Of a stretch of DNA of 64,000 nt, positions 11,361-22,950 are shown in pieces. The position numbers and the translations under genes are program-made. The DNA is from Nageia nagi. Lineage: Eukaryota > Pinophyta. Numbering within the stretch: position 1 is the stretch's first letter; every line of letters begins with the position of its first letter. The stretch is taken from assembly GCA_050084985.1 (NCBI GenBank), contig JBITNC010000001.1:206398001-206462000 (forward strand), in the 5' to 3' direction. The notes below the pieces were generated by a model, which saw nothing but the letters and a program-made list of their open reading frames with translations, had not been told where the DNA came from and ran no database searches.

Positions 11361-11470
11361 TTTTATAACCTAATCCACTTTTATTAGTGGGATCTTGGTA
11401 TTGTAATTCAATTATCTCTCGTGGACCCTGTTCATATTGACCCAATCCTCGTCCTTGCTAATTACATTTG
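11361..11470 (-). pseudogene. G-patch-like segment in element A pol
   Basis: Between protease and reverse transcriptase the minus strand encodes YFNKCN-stop-QGRGLGQYEQGP and then PTNKSGLGYKNK. The pattern of aromatic, GxGLGxxxxG and a second GLGY matches the glycine-rich G-patch RNA-binding motif. The stop replaces a Trp codon that B retains (NWQG). Family assignment is by motif only. Confidence 0.6.
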
Positions 11471-11999
11471 TTAAAATAGTTTAAGACAAATGTTCTTGAG
11501 TATGGCGATAAATATTTCATATCATTATTGAAATTTCCTTCATATGTTTGATTGGGTATTGTTGACATAGGATCTACTATCCCCACATAGATGAACATTA
11601 TCTGATTAGGTACTTCTCCTAAAGGCACTATTTATCCAATTACACTAGGTGATTCGGATACTCTTCCCTGCTAAAGGTATATTAAATACCACATCATCTA
11701 TATTATATTCTCCCATCCCTAAATCCATTAATTTAATTTTTACTGGATATACATTGGATGAGTCATTATTAGATGTAGTATTTACTTGTTTTGATGAAGA
11801 AGCTCCATATCTTTTATCTAAAGTTTTAGCAACTTTTTCCCAAGTATCTTTATCTTGTATAACTATATCATCTTTTCCTTTTATGATTTCAGATTTATTC
11901 ACATTTTTATTCATTAATATAGTTGATAAATTAGGAGACGGTAATGTCATTTTATTCAGATCAAAAATTAAATTACAATGTGAATAAGGATCTGGATCT

Positions 12000-12400
12000 T
12001 TAAACACATAATGAACTTTATCTTTGTAGATGTATTTTAAACATCCATGATAAGTTGATGGAACACATTGCATTTCTCTAATCCATGGACATCCTAAAAG
12101 AATGTTGTATTGTATAATGTTTCCTTCAATTATATGTAATAAAGTTTGAATGATTTTAGTCCCTACTATAATCAGTAGCACTATTGATCCTAAAGTTGAA
12201 CACACTGCATCATTAAATGCCCTAATCTGTAAAGAAGGAGCTAAAATAAGCGAATTTGATAAATTCAAATTTTTGTAGCATCCAAAATTATATTTATAGC
12301 TAAACCTTCATCTATCAGAATTCTTTTAAATAATTTCCCATCTACTTTACCAATTATATGTAAAGGTGGATCAAGTTCGCCTGGTCCATCGTTATTTAAT
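12000..12400 (-). pseudogene. Element A aspartic protease domain
   Basis: The active-site region reads RILIDEGLAINII (codons about 12,290-12,330), followed by YNILLGCPWIREMQCVPSTYHGCLKY. The second block is the usual protease C-terminal signature of this group. In the catalytic triplet the second residue is Glu (DEG) rather than Ser or Thr, as also in B. The open frame 12,268-11,645 covers the C-terminal part; the active site lies just upstream. Confidence 0.75.
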
Positions 12401-12951
12401 TTTTCTTATTCGTAGAAGGTGATGCTAGGTTGTTGAGATATCCTCAAACTTTCAACTATTGAAATAAAATTATCAGGGTTACTAATATCCCCTTGAATTT
12501 CTTGTATAATTTGATTCATAGCCTCCCTATATCTCTCAGACTATTGTAATAATTCAAATAAGGTCATCTTAACTGGAGACATTTTTAATTGTCATTGAAG
12601 AGCACCTTTTATCGAAACTTTAGGTTGTTGCAAAGGAGGTATAGGTTGTATATTAATTGGGTTTGGTATCGATTGATTTTTTCATGGGTTATCTTGTTTA
12701 TTTTGATATTGTTGTGCTCTTGTAGCTATACCAATCATATGTATTGAATCATCTATAGTCCCTATAAATGGTATATCCTTATTATTCCATGTATAGTTCA
12801 TTTGGTTTGGGATGGTTGCTACATTGTTAGCCTGATGTGAAGGTAAGGGGTTTTGGTATATCCCTAAATTTTGATTTGAAGGCATAATAGGATTATCCAC
12901 ATCTATTTTTTGACTATCTATCAAGTCTTGAATTTTATATTGTAAAGTTTG

Positions 12952-12993
12952 ACATCTATTTGTATTATGTCCTTTTTGTCTATGATAAGCACA
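12952..12993 (-). other. Zinc knuckle of element A gag
   Basis: Encodes CAYHRQKGHNTNRC, a C-x2-H-x4-H-x4-C knuckle of the type seen at the end of gag in Tat elements. All four ligands are present; B has Cys in place of the second His. Confidence 0.8.
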
Positions 12994-13059
12994 AAATTCA
13001 TTTTCCTTATACCATTTTCTTCCTTTAGCATTAGGATTTTTAGGTTTTATATTAGGTAA

Positions 13060-15371
13060 TCAAATCATACCATTATCACATAATTTTTTAAGTATTTCAG
13101 CTAATGGTTTTGATAATGGGGTAAAATTTCTTTTAGGCTTAGGTTCAACATTTTCTTCAATTTTTGAAGCTTGAATAGAATTCTCTGTCATAGCTATTTG
13201 ATTGTTTTGTGGTTGTTTAGTACTATTTTCATATTGATTACCCTTTTTGTATTCTTTTTTCTTAAGATTTAGTTCTCCATCTTGAATTTTAACTCTTTCT
13301 ATAACTACTACCTGAGCAATAGCTTCTTCAAAAGTTTTATGTTGTTGAATTTGGAGAACACTAGCTATTGGTCTTAAACAACTTTGACTAAATAATTTAA
13401 CCAATTCCTCTTGTGGTATTGTATAAGGCATACTAGTGAGTATAACCCCCATCTTGAGATGTAATCTTGCATAGTTTCATCAGGAAATTGTTGCGATCTT
13501 GTAAGATTAGTAATTGAAGATCTTTCTTTAATATTTATCCTAAAATGTTCAAGAAATTGATTAGCCAATTGTTCGAATGTATATAAACTATGCATAGGTA
13601 AACTATTATACCAATCCAAAGCTTGGCCTATGAGTGTCATAGGAAATATACGTAACATTAATGAGTCATCATTGGCTATCTGATAACTAGAAAATGTAAA
13701 TTTTCTCAAATGTTCTTTGGGGTCTTCTCTTCCTTTAAATGATTCTATCTTAGGAAATTCAAACCTATATGGTAGTTTCTTTTTTGGAACACTTGGATGA
13801 ATAGGTTCATTACAAATATTCTTGTAATTTAACTTTTGAAGTCCTTGAACATTCATTTCTCGATTTATAAAATCCTTCATAAAGTCTTTTAATTCTTTAT
13901 TGGTTCTATGACCTTGAGTGTGTCTATGATATCTTCGAGTATTCGGATCCTTTTCTGAAATTGATCTTGAAGTGTAAGACTCATAGTCAGAAGGAAACTC
14001 TGACAGTGGTGGAGGCAATATTTTAAGAGGTGAATGTCGTCATGGAATAGGGATTCTAGGAGGTTTTTGGGATATACCTTTTCCATATAGATCTTTTCCT
14101 TTGTAGTCAGGTTGTCTTATTTGATTTTGGGTTCGTTCAACCCAACTTTTAATAGAATCTTGCTTTTGTTTATCATATAATTTTTGAAGTTCTAGTTCCT
14201 TATCCATTTCTTTTTGTAATAAAATGGCTATCTCTCTATCCATCGCTTCTTGTTTTTCTAAGTAAGGATCTCGATATCTTTGTATTTGACTTCCTTCAAG
14301 AGTTTCTGATTTCAAATTCTTTATTTTTTTATATTCATCCCATTGTCTTTATTTTTCTTTCTCCATATGTATATATTATTCCCTTTTTATTTTTTCATTC
14401 TCTAATTCTTTAAGTTGTAATTCCTGTAAATGAAGTTGAATCTCATGCTCTTTATGAAGTCTTTTCTTTTCTTATTCCAGGAACTCATTTCTTTCTTTGT
14501 TTACTTGTTCTTGATCTATGAATTTCCTTTTATCTCTAAGAAGTTTATCTTCCATTTCTTTTAATTTATTCTCTTGTTCTTGAATTTTAATGAATTCGTT
14601 AACCTTTCTATTTTCTTCTTTTAAAAGATATTGCATCTCCGCAGCCTTTTTAATATCACTAGCATATATTTCTGTGAATTTTTTCACCAGCTTTTATTTT
14701 ATGTAATTATCAATCTTTTAGTTTTTCATAAGAAGGTATCTCTCCTATTTTATACTTAGATGTCCTTCTATGTAATCCTCCCTTTGAAGAATAAGATTTC
14801 TTTGTTTGCTTCATTGAAGGAGCTCTTTAGGATAAATTACTCGTAGGTATTGATACTTCATTTTTTCCTAATTTGAGAGATTTATGAGAAAAAGGAGATC
14901 CCTCTTTTCAGATTAAAGAACTAACCTTTTGACCATCTTATATTAGACAAATGACTCTTTCATATTTAACTTTATATGGCTCAGTCCCTGGTACTACTAT
15001 GGTTTTGGCCCGAGATTTATCCTCATCAATTTCTAAGTTATCACATCTATGATTTAGTTTTTCAACATCTCCCGATAAACTAGAAGACGTCTTAGGAATA
15101 GCCCTATAATTAGCTAGGTGATGATGAATTTCAATTAACTCTTCATCTAACACTTGAATTCTAGCCTTGGTAATAGGATCTTCTATACTTGTCTTTGCAA
15201 TCTAGATTGATCATAACCCTAATCCCAATCTTTACTTTCATAACGGACTACCTGTGGATCTGATTCATCTAAAGGAGGTGGCCTCCTAACTAAATACTCT
15301 ATCAAATCCATATTGTCTAAATCTATTTCTTATATTTCAAATGGGTGTTCTCCCATTTTCTTAGCGATCAT
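13060..15371 (-). pseudogene. Element A gag region
   Basis: Gag forms the particle that packages element RNA. The N-terminal part reads MIAKKMGEHP and later ELIEIHHHLANYRAIPK. It is followed by a long charged, coiled-coil-like stretch (14,040-14,690) rich in Lys, Glu and Gln. The gag core (13,374-14,018) has FEFPKIESFKGREDPKEHLRKF, MTLIGQALDWYNSLP and FEQLANQFLEHF, typical of the retrotransposon gag domain. A further open piece (13,060-13,452) ends FTPLSKPLAEILKKLCDNGMI, the usual run-up to the zinc knuckle. Several frameshifts and stops break it. About 270 bp of the coiled-coil part (about 14,600-14,870) is absent from B. Confidence 0.85.
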
Positions 15372-17256
15372 ACTTCTAGTTTGAACCATTTTTTAGATAT
15401 CATAAACAAGCATCATCAAAAAGAAACTCTATTTTTATCTTTTATATTATATTCTCGAGAAAACAATTTAATGCACAAACAGCCTATATGCAAACTTACT
15501 TTTAATGATGTGATTATTTTCTTTAACTTTTTCACATATTTTTAATGTTTGAATTAAATGAATGATATGAGTTGTTTATTTTTAATCTTTTTAATTTTTC
15601 TAGTTTGTTGACTAGTCAAGTGTTAAACAAGGTAGGTTGGGTAATTCTAATGTTTACAAGTTTCTATGGCTTTTGGCTTGGTTCTAGATGAGTCTCCTTT
15701 TTTGACTCCTACCTAAAGGAAAGTTACCTTGGTCATCACCTCCAAGTGTAACTGGTGTTATGGCTTCAAGTGTGTTATGTCAATGGTTACAAAGAAGTAA
15801 GAATTAATGGTTGGTAGTGACATCCAACTCGTTAATATTCAATTATTCCTTTAAGGCCTTATGAAGTGCATTTAAACAAGTAAAATACATTTATGTATAC
15901 TACCCTCCCAAACATTCATGTCCATTTACTTATCTTATCTTAATGTGATGCAATCAAAGTTTATTTTAAGTGAATCTTGACCTTAATAAAACCCTGTTGT
16001 TCTTTTTAATTATAATGTGATTCATTATTCAACCTTTTTATGATGTTCATTAACTCCTTCCAGCTATGGAAGTTTTATATGTGATAAATTCCCTCTTCTT
16101 ACTAGTCACATATCTCTTCAACTTCCAATGGAGTGGTAAGAGCAGACTTAGTAAAAAGCCATTAAGTGTAGATAAATTAATTAAGTGAGGTTCAATTACT
16201 CCTCCAAGAGTCACATATCCCTTCGACCTCCAATGGAGTGGTAAGGGTAGACATATTTAAGAGTGTTAATGTGAAGTATATTTCCAAATAATATGTGAAT
16301 AAATTTTACCTCTTTCACTTAACTTATTTCTGATCACTTAGGATCGTTTGAAGCGCAAAAGTGAGAGCATACTTTGTTAAGTGAAAGTACTTAGTGTATT
16401 CAAATCCATCCAATTTTATAACCTTTTAATATGATTTACGCTACCCAAAACTCGATTTATTTTCTTTAATTTCATTCCAAATTAAATGTGATTCATTTAC
16501 TCCTTCCAATTGTGGAAGTATTATGTGTAGTAGATTACCTCCTCTTACTAGTCACATATCCCTTCGACCTTCAATGGAGTGGTAAGGGCAAACTTGGTAA
16601 GAGGTCATTATGTGTGGGTAAATTAACCAAATTAATAATATTGTGAATGTGAAAGAAAAGAAAAATTAATTACTCCTTCTTATCTAGTCTATTCTGGTCA
16701 CCTTAGATCGTACGAAGCACAAAGGGAGAGCATAAGTAGACAAGATAAAAAGTATTAATGTGTACATACCCTTCACCCAAAACATGAAAATAAATAAATA
16801 ACATTTTACATAAAATAAATTAATAAAAAATATGCATTTAATCTTTTCTACCCATTCTTATATGCATTCTAGGTAAAGGAATCACATTCAAAAGTATTCT
16901 TCCATTTTAACAACATATTATATATTTTATTTTATTTTTTCAGAAATAACAAAAAGAGACAAAATGACCTGGAGTATGAGTCATCAATGTTTAGATAGAG
17001 GTCGTTGACATTTATTCTGAGTCGCTAGCATCTGATTCCAATCACTAGTGTTTAGTCTGGATTACTTTGTAAATTGCTAGCATTCCTTTTGAGTCATCGA
17101 CATCCGATTCCAGTCACTGGCATTTCTACAATAGATTTCCTAAAATGCATAGAATGTAAAATTTGAAGTTAGTATATGGAAGAATTCAAATAAACTAGAT
17201 AACAGAAAGGTAAAATCATTTTTAAACAAAAAACCTCCCTATCAATAACGGAAGGG
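15372..17256 (-). other. Untranslated leader of element A with repeats
   Basis: This 1.9-kb stretch between primer site and gag has no supportable gene. Blocks of about 350 bp recur: each includes ATATGTGACT-type and CCAATGGAGTGGTAAG-type motifs (near 16,110-16,150, 16,205-16,250 and 16,555-16,595) and a unit with AGAGCATA (near 16,350 and 16,720). At about 16,975-17,130 several degenerate copies of the AGTCATCAATGTTTAG / CAGTCACTGGCATTT motif occur. The ATATT site into which A inserted in B has its equivalent here at 16,428-16,432. Confidence 0.7.
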
Positions 17257-17273
17257 CCCTCCTTCTAGCGCCA
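17257..17273 (-). other. Primer-binding site of element A
   Basis: Three bases inside the 5' LTR the minus strand reads TGGCGCTAGAAGGAGGG, which begins TGG and is therefore complementary to a tRNA 3' end finishing CCA. I do not assign the tRNA. Confidence 0.85.
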
Positions 17274-17276
17274 GAA

Positions 17277-18123
17277 TGTTGCAGTGAAAATAAAGCTGGA
17301 ATGTAGAATAACATGAAATACAAATCATTCTTAAATCTTCGTTGAACCTCAAATTATGTGAAATAAATAGAAATGCTGTAATTATAAATTGATATTGATT
17401 TTCAACTCAAACTACAATTTGCCCTTGGAAGGGACTTTTACAAATGCCATTTGCCAAAATGAAGGTATTAGATCTTCATTATTTTTGATTTGCTTGCTTC
17501 TCTCCTTGATATGGACAACCTGTAAATCCTACACACATGCAAAAGACATAACATCAAAGCATCTATGTATGACATGTATTGAATTGAAACTAGCATAAAA
17601 TAATAAAAGGTATGAGCTCACAAGATTTTGGCAGCATTACCCTACTTCAAAAATGGGTCAAGATTCTCTCTCTTGCTTTGTATTAACTTGTATTTATAGA
17701 TTTTGGGTGAGATGGTACAAGGCTGGTAAGAGGAAGTGAAAAGCCACCGTAGGTCATAACTAACCCCCTCTATCCATATCATCTTAGAAAGTTGAAATGT
17801 TTCAACTTTCTCTTATTGTTTTAGTTTCTTGTTTGGCTGTTACAGATTCATTAGCAATTACCATACGAACATCGGTGATCACCTCAAAATGTTAGCGACT
17901 ATCTTGGGTCACTAGCGACTGGTTTTCAAATATTGTAATAATATTAAAATGACCACCTAATAGCCAATTTTACCTAAAAAGAGTCATGTGACCACCCGTT
18001 TTGCATGTACTCGATGGGAGCTATCCAATAACAAGGTTTTTAAACTTATTTTATATTGTCATGAAGAGTTATGATTATTTCAATGTTTACTAGTTAAAAA
18101 AGGGACATTTTTAGGTGTCTATA
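17277..18123 (-). repeat. Element A 5' LTR
   Basis: An 847-bp terminal repeat aligned end to end with 438-1,270. The outer terminal dinucleotide has changed (plus strand ends GTGTCTATA instead of GTGTCTACA). A TATA-like box lies at 17,691-17,698 on the minus strand, so this is the copy that would have driven gag-pol. The stretch about 17,845-17,930 carries the degenerate motif seen in the leader and in the antisense ORF intron, and it has more substitutions between the two LTRs than the rest. Confidence 0.93.
17691..17698 (-). promoter_or_regulatory. TATA-like box in the element A 5' LTR
   Basis: TATAAATA on the minus strand, present also in the 3' LTR at 838-845. It is the best candidate core promoter element for gag-pol transcription; judged by sequence only. 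Confidence 0.5.
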
Positions 18124-18128
18124 ATATT
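18124..18128. repeat. Target-site duplication of element A, right copy
   Basis: ATATT immediately after the A 5' LTR, matching 433-437. Confidence 0.85.
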
Positions 18129-19192
18129 AAAAGGTTAATGAATTGGATGGATTTGAATACACTAAGTACTTTCACTTAACAAAGTATGCTCTCATTTTTG
18201 TGCCTCAAGCGATCTTAAGTGATCAGAAATAAGTTAAGTGAAAGAGGTAAAATTTATTCACATTTCATTTTGGAAATATACTTCACATTAAAACTCTTAA
18301 AGATGTCTGCCCTTACCACTCCATTGGAGGTCGAAGGGATATGTGACTCTTGGAGGAGTAATTGAACCTCACTTAAATAATTTATCTACACTTAATAGCT
18401 TCTTACCAAGTCTGCTCTTACCACTCCATTAGAGGTCGAAGAGATATGTGACTAGTAAGAAGAGGGAATTTATCACACATAATACTTCCACAGCTGGAAG
18501 GGGTTAATGAACATCATTAAGAGGTTGGAAAATGAATCACATTATAATTAAAAAGAACAACAGGGTTTATGAAGTTCAATATTCACTAAAAATAAACTTT
18601 TGATTGTATCAAATTAAGATAAGATAAGTAAATGGACATGAATGTTTGGGAGGGTAGTATGCATAAATGTATTTTACTTGTTTAAATGCATTTCATAAGG
18701 CCCTAAAGGAATAATTGAACATTAACGAGTTGGATGTCACTACCAACCATTAATTCTTACTTCTTTGTACCCACCGACATAACACACTTGAAGCCATAGA
18801 GCCAGTTACACTTGGAAGTGATGACCAAGGTGACTTTCCTTTAGGTAGGAGTCAAAAAAGAGACTCATCTAGAACCAAGCCAAAAGTCATAGAAACTTGT
18901 AATCATTACTTAGAATTACCCAACCTACCTTGTTTAACACTTAACTAGTCAAAATAAATTAGGAAAATTAAAAGACTAAAAATGAACAACTCATATCGTT
19001 GATTTATTTCAAATATTTAAAAATATGTAAAAAAATTAAAAAAGATAATCACACCGTTAAAAGTAATTTTGCATATAGGATGTTTGTGCATTAAATTGTT
19101 TTCTTGAAAACATAATATAAAAGATAAAAATAAAGTTTCTTTTTTACGATGTTTGTTTATAATATTTAAAAAAAAAAGTTCAAACTAGAAGT
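18124..19192 (+). other. Right part of element B untranslated leader
   Basis: Continues B's leader after the insertion of A. Two further copies of the ACTCCATTGGAGGTCGAAGG-type motif are at about 18,312-18,346 and 18,420-18,452. The rest is collinear with A 15,372-16,427 in inverted orientation. No gene is seen. Confidence 0.75.
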
Positions 19193-21600
19193 ATGATTGC
19201 TAAGAAAATGCAAGAACACCCACTTGAAATACAAGAAATAGATCCAGACAATATGGATCTGATAGAGTCTTCAGTTAGGAGGCCACCTCCTTTAGATGAA
19301 TCAGATCCATGGGTAGTTAATTATGTAGGAAAAGATTGGGATTAGGGTTATGATCAATCTAGATTGCAAAAACAAATTATAGAGGATCCTATTGCAAGGG
19401 CTAGAATGCAAGTGTTAGATAAATATTTAATTGAAATTCATCATCATCTAGCTAATTATAGGGCTATTCCTAAGATGTATTCTAGTCTACCACGAGATGT
19501 AGAAAAACTAAATCAAAGGCTTGATAACTTAGAAATTGACAAGGATAAATCTCGGGCTGAAACCATAGCGGTACCAGAGAATGAGCCATATAAAGTTAAA
19601 TATGAAAGAGTCATTCATCAATTATCAGATGGTTGAAGAGTTAGTTCTTTAATTTGAAAAGAGGGATCTTATTTATCTCATAAATCTCTCAAATTTCATT
19701 AAAATTCAAGAATAAGAGAATAAATTAAAAGAAATGGAAGATAAACTTCTCAGAGATAAAAGGAAATTCATAGAACAAGAACAAGCAAACAAAGAAAGAA
19801 ATGAATTCCTAGAACAAGAAAAGAAAAGACTTCATAAAGAACATGAGATTCAACTTCATTTAAAAGAATTACAACTTAAAGAATTAGAAAATGAAAAAAT
19901 AAAAAGGGAACAATATCTATGTATGGAGAAAGAAAAACAAAGACAATGGGATGAATATCAAAAAATAAAAAATTTGAAACTTGAAACTCCTAAAGGAAGT
20001 CAAATACAAAGATATCAAGACCCTTACTTAGATAAACAAGAAGCAATGGATAAAGAGATAGCCATTTTATTACAAAAGGAAATGGATAAAGAACTAGAAC
20101 TTCAAAAATTATATGATAAACAAAAGAAAGATTCCATTAAAAGTTGGGTTGAACAAACCCAAAATCAAACAAAACAACCTGATTACAAAGGAAAAGATCT
20201 ATATAGAAAAAGTATATCCCACAAACCTCCTAAAATCCCTATTCCACGACATAATTCACCTCTTAAAATATTGCCTCCACCACCATCAAAGTTTCCTTTT
20301 GACTATGAGTCTTACATTTCAAGATCAATTTCAGAAAAGGATCTGAATATTCGAAGATATCATAGACACACTCAAGGTCGTAGAATTGATAAAGAATTAG
20401 AAGAGTTTATGAAAGATTTTATAAATCAAGAAATGAATGTTCAAGGACTTAAAAAGTTAAATTATAGAAACATTTGCAATGAACCTATTCATCCAAGTGT
20501 TCCAAAAAAAAATTACCATATAGGTTTGAATTTCCTAAAATAGAATCATTCAAGGGAAGAGAAGATCCCAAAGAACATTTGAGAAAATTTACATTTTCTA
20601 ACTATTAGATAGCTAATGATGACTCATTAATGTTACGTATATTTCCTATGACACTCGCAGGTCAAGCTTTGGATTGGTATAATAGTTTACCTATACATAG
20701 TTTATATACATTCGAACAATTGGCTGATCAATTTCTTGAACACTTTAGAATCAATATTAAAGAAATATCTTTAATTACTAATCTTACAAGATTACAATAG
20801 TTCCTAATGAAACTATACAAGATTACATCTCAAGATGGCGGGCTATACTCACTAGTATGCCTTATACAATACCACAAGAAGAATTGGTTAAATTATTTAG
20901 CCAAAGTTGTTTAAGACCAATAGCCAGTGTTCTCCAAATTTAACAATATAAAACTTTTGAAGAAGCTATTGCTCAGGTAGTAGTTATAGAAAGAGTTAAA
21001 ATTCAAGATGGAGAACTAAAACTCAAGAAAAAAAATACAAAAAGGGTAATCAATATGGAAACATTAGTAAACAACCACACAATAATCAAATAGCTATGAC
21101 AGAAAATTCTGGTCAATCTTCAAAAATCAAAGAAAATGCTGAACCTAAGCCTAAAAGAAATTTTACCCCATTATCAGAACCATTAGCTGAAATACTTAAA
21201 AAATTATGTGATAATGGTATGATTACATTACTTGATATAAAACCTAAAAATCCTAATGCTAAAGGAAGAAAATGGTATAAGGAGAATGAATTTTGTGCTT
21301 ATCATAGGCAAAAAGGATGTAATACAAATAAATGTCGAACTTTACAACATAAAATTCAAGACTTGATAGATAGTCAAAAAATAGATGTGGATAATCCTAT
21401 TGTGCCTTCAAATCAAAATTTAGGGATATATCAAAACCCCTTACCTTCACATCAGGCTAACAATGTGGCAATTATCCCAAACCAAATGAACTATACAAGG
21501 AATAATAAGAATATACCATTTATAGGAGCTATAGATGATTCAATACATATGATTGGTATAGCTACACGAGCACAACAATATTATAATAAATAGGATAATC
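19193..21600 (+). pseudogene. Element B gag region
   Basis: The N-terminal piece (19,364-19,636) reads IEIHHHLANYRAIPKM, and the longest open piece (19,734-20,543, 269 codons) is highly charged and coiled-coil-like with KELQLKELENEKIKREQY. The gag core follows with frameshifts (HIGLNFLK, then GQALDWYNSLP in another frame). A later open piece (21,096-21,593) has FTPLSEPLAEILKKLCDNGM and the zinc knuckle CAYHRQKGCNTNKC, in which the second His ligand of A is Cys. A deletion near 19,690 joins SSLI-type sequence to the coiled coil. Confidence 0.85.
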
Positions 21601-21879
21601 CATGAAAAAATCAATCGATATCAAACCTAATTAATATACAACCTATACCTCCTCCACAACAACCTAAAGTTTCGATAAAAGGTGCTCTTCAATGATAATT
21701 AAAAATGTCTCCAGTTAAGATGACCTTATTTGAATTATTACAATAGTATGAGAGTTATAGGAAAGCTATGAATCAAATTCTACAAAAAATTCAAGTGGAT
21801 GTTAGTAACCCTGATAATTTTATTTCAATAGTTGAAAGTTTGAAGATATCTCAACAACCTAGTATCACCTTCTACGAAT

Positions 21880-22340
21880 AAGAAAAATTAAATAACGATG
21901 GACCAGGCGGACTTGATCCACCTTTACATATAATTGGTAAAGTAGATGGGAGATTATTTAAAAGAATTCTGATAGATGAAGGTTCAGCTATATATATAAT
22001 TTCAGATGTTGCATACAAAAATTTGAATTTATCAGATTCGCTTATCTTAGCTCCTTCTTTACAAATTAGGGCATTTAATGATGTAGTGTGTTCAACTTTG
22101 GGATCAATAGTGCTTTCAATTACAGTAGGAGCTAAAACCATTCAAACTTTATTACATATAGTTGAAGGAAATATTATACAATACAACATTCTTGTAGGAT
22201 GCCCATGGATTAGAGAAATGCAATGTGTTCCATCAACTTATCATGGATGTTTAAAATACATCTATAAAGATAAAGTTCATTGTGTGTTTAAAGATCTAGA
22301 TCCTTATTCACATTGTAATTTAATTTTTGATCCAAATAAA
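21880..22340 (+). pseudogene. Element B aspartic protease domain
   Basis: The active site reads RILIDEGSAIYIISD (about 21,962-22,006), with DEG in place of the usual DSG or DTG, and the C-terminal signature is YNILVGCPWIREMQCVPS. The two halves are in the same frame across 21,900-22,397. It would process the gag-pol precursor in an intact element. Confidence 0.75.
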
Positions 22341-22823
22341 GTGACATTACCATCTCCTAATTTATCAACCATATTAATGAGTAAAAATATGGATTAGTCT
22401 GAAGTTATGCAAGGAAAAAATGATATAGTTATACAAGATAAAGATACTTGGAAAAAAGTTGCTAAAACTTTAGATGAAAAACATGGAGCTTCTTCATCAA
22501 AACAAGTGAATACTACATCTAATAATAATCCATCCAATGTATATCTAGTAAAAGTTAAATTAATAGATTTGGGTATGGGAGAATATGACATAAATGATGT
22601 TGTGTTTAATATACCTTTAGCATAAGAAATGGGAAGATTATCTGAATCACCTAGTGTAATTGGACAAATAGTACCTTTAGGAGAAGTACCTAATCAGAAA
22701 ATATTTATCTATGTAGGAATAGTAGATCCTGATTCAACAATATCTAATCAAACATATGAAGGAAATTTCAATAATGATATGAAATATTTATCACCATGTT
22801 CAAGAACATTTGTCTTAAACTAT

Positions 22824-22950
22824 TTTAACAAATGTAATTGGCAAGGATGAGGATTGGGTCGATATGAACAGGGTCCCTGAGAAATAATTGAATTATGATA
22901 CCAAGATCCCACTGATAAAAGGGGATTAGGTTATCAAAATAAATATAAAA
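22824..22950 (+). pseudogene. G-patch-like segment in element B pol
   Basis: Encodes NKCNWQG, a stop, GLGRYEQGP, further stops, and DKRGLGYQNK. It retains the aromatic Trp that is a stop in A, while A retains the Arg and Gln codons that are stops here, so the two copies together support an ancestral G-patch-type motif after the protease. Confidence 0.6.

Larger units (their letters stand above)
7447..15371 (-). pseudogene. Element A gag-pol polyprotein, broken
   Basis: The frame starts at an ATG at 15,371-15,369 (MIAKKMGEHP) and ends at the TAA at 7,449-7,447 after RPFYT, at the same places as in B. Domains in order: gag with charged coiled-coil stretches and a retrotransposon gag core, CCHC-type zinc knuckle (about 12,952-12,993), aspartic protease (about 12,000-12,400), G-patch-like segment (about 11,361-11,470), reverse transcriptase with YVDD (about 10,097-10,108), Ty3 RNase H, archaeal-type RNase H, and integrase. 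The intact ancestor would have been a single polyprotein of roughly 2,600 codons. Numerous stops, mostly TAG, TAA and TGA at former Gln, Trp and Arg codons, plus frameshifts, break the frame. About 390 bp present in B (23,157-23,549) is missing here near 11,133, at a 10-bp microhomology. Confidence 0.9.
438..18123 (-). mobile_element. Element A: complete Tat-type Ty3/gypsy LTR retrotransposon
   Basis: This 17.7-kb element lies on the minus strand. Its LTRs are 17,277-18,123 (5') and 438-1,270 (3'). It carries a primer site next to the 5' LTR, a polypurine tract next to the 3' LTR, and 5-bp target duplications ATATT at 433-437 and 18,124-18,128. Order along the element is LTR, primer site, long untranslated leader with internal repeats, gag, zinc knuckle, protease, G-patch-like segment, reverse transcriptase, RNase H, second RNase H, integrase, variable post-integrase segment, paired hairpins, antisense plant-mobile-domain ORF, polypurine tract, LTR. 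This layout is that of the Tat group. Comparing the LTRs by eye gives roughly 5-6 percent mismatches, mostly transitions, so the insertion is not recent. The coding regions carry many stops and frameshifts. Confidence 0.93.

Noticed and set aside
15900-16780. Spaced repeats in the leader as a CRISPR-like array
   Set aside because: Units are long, unequal and diverged, spacing is irregular, and the context is a plant retrotransposon.
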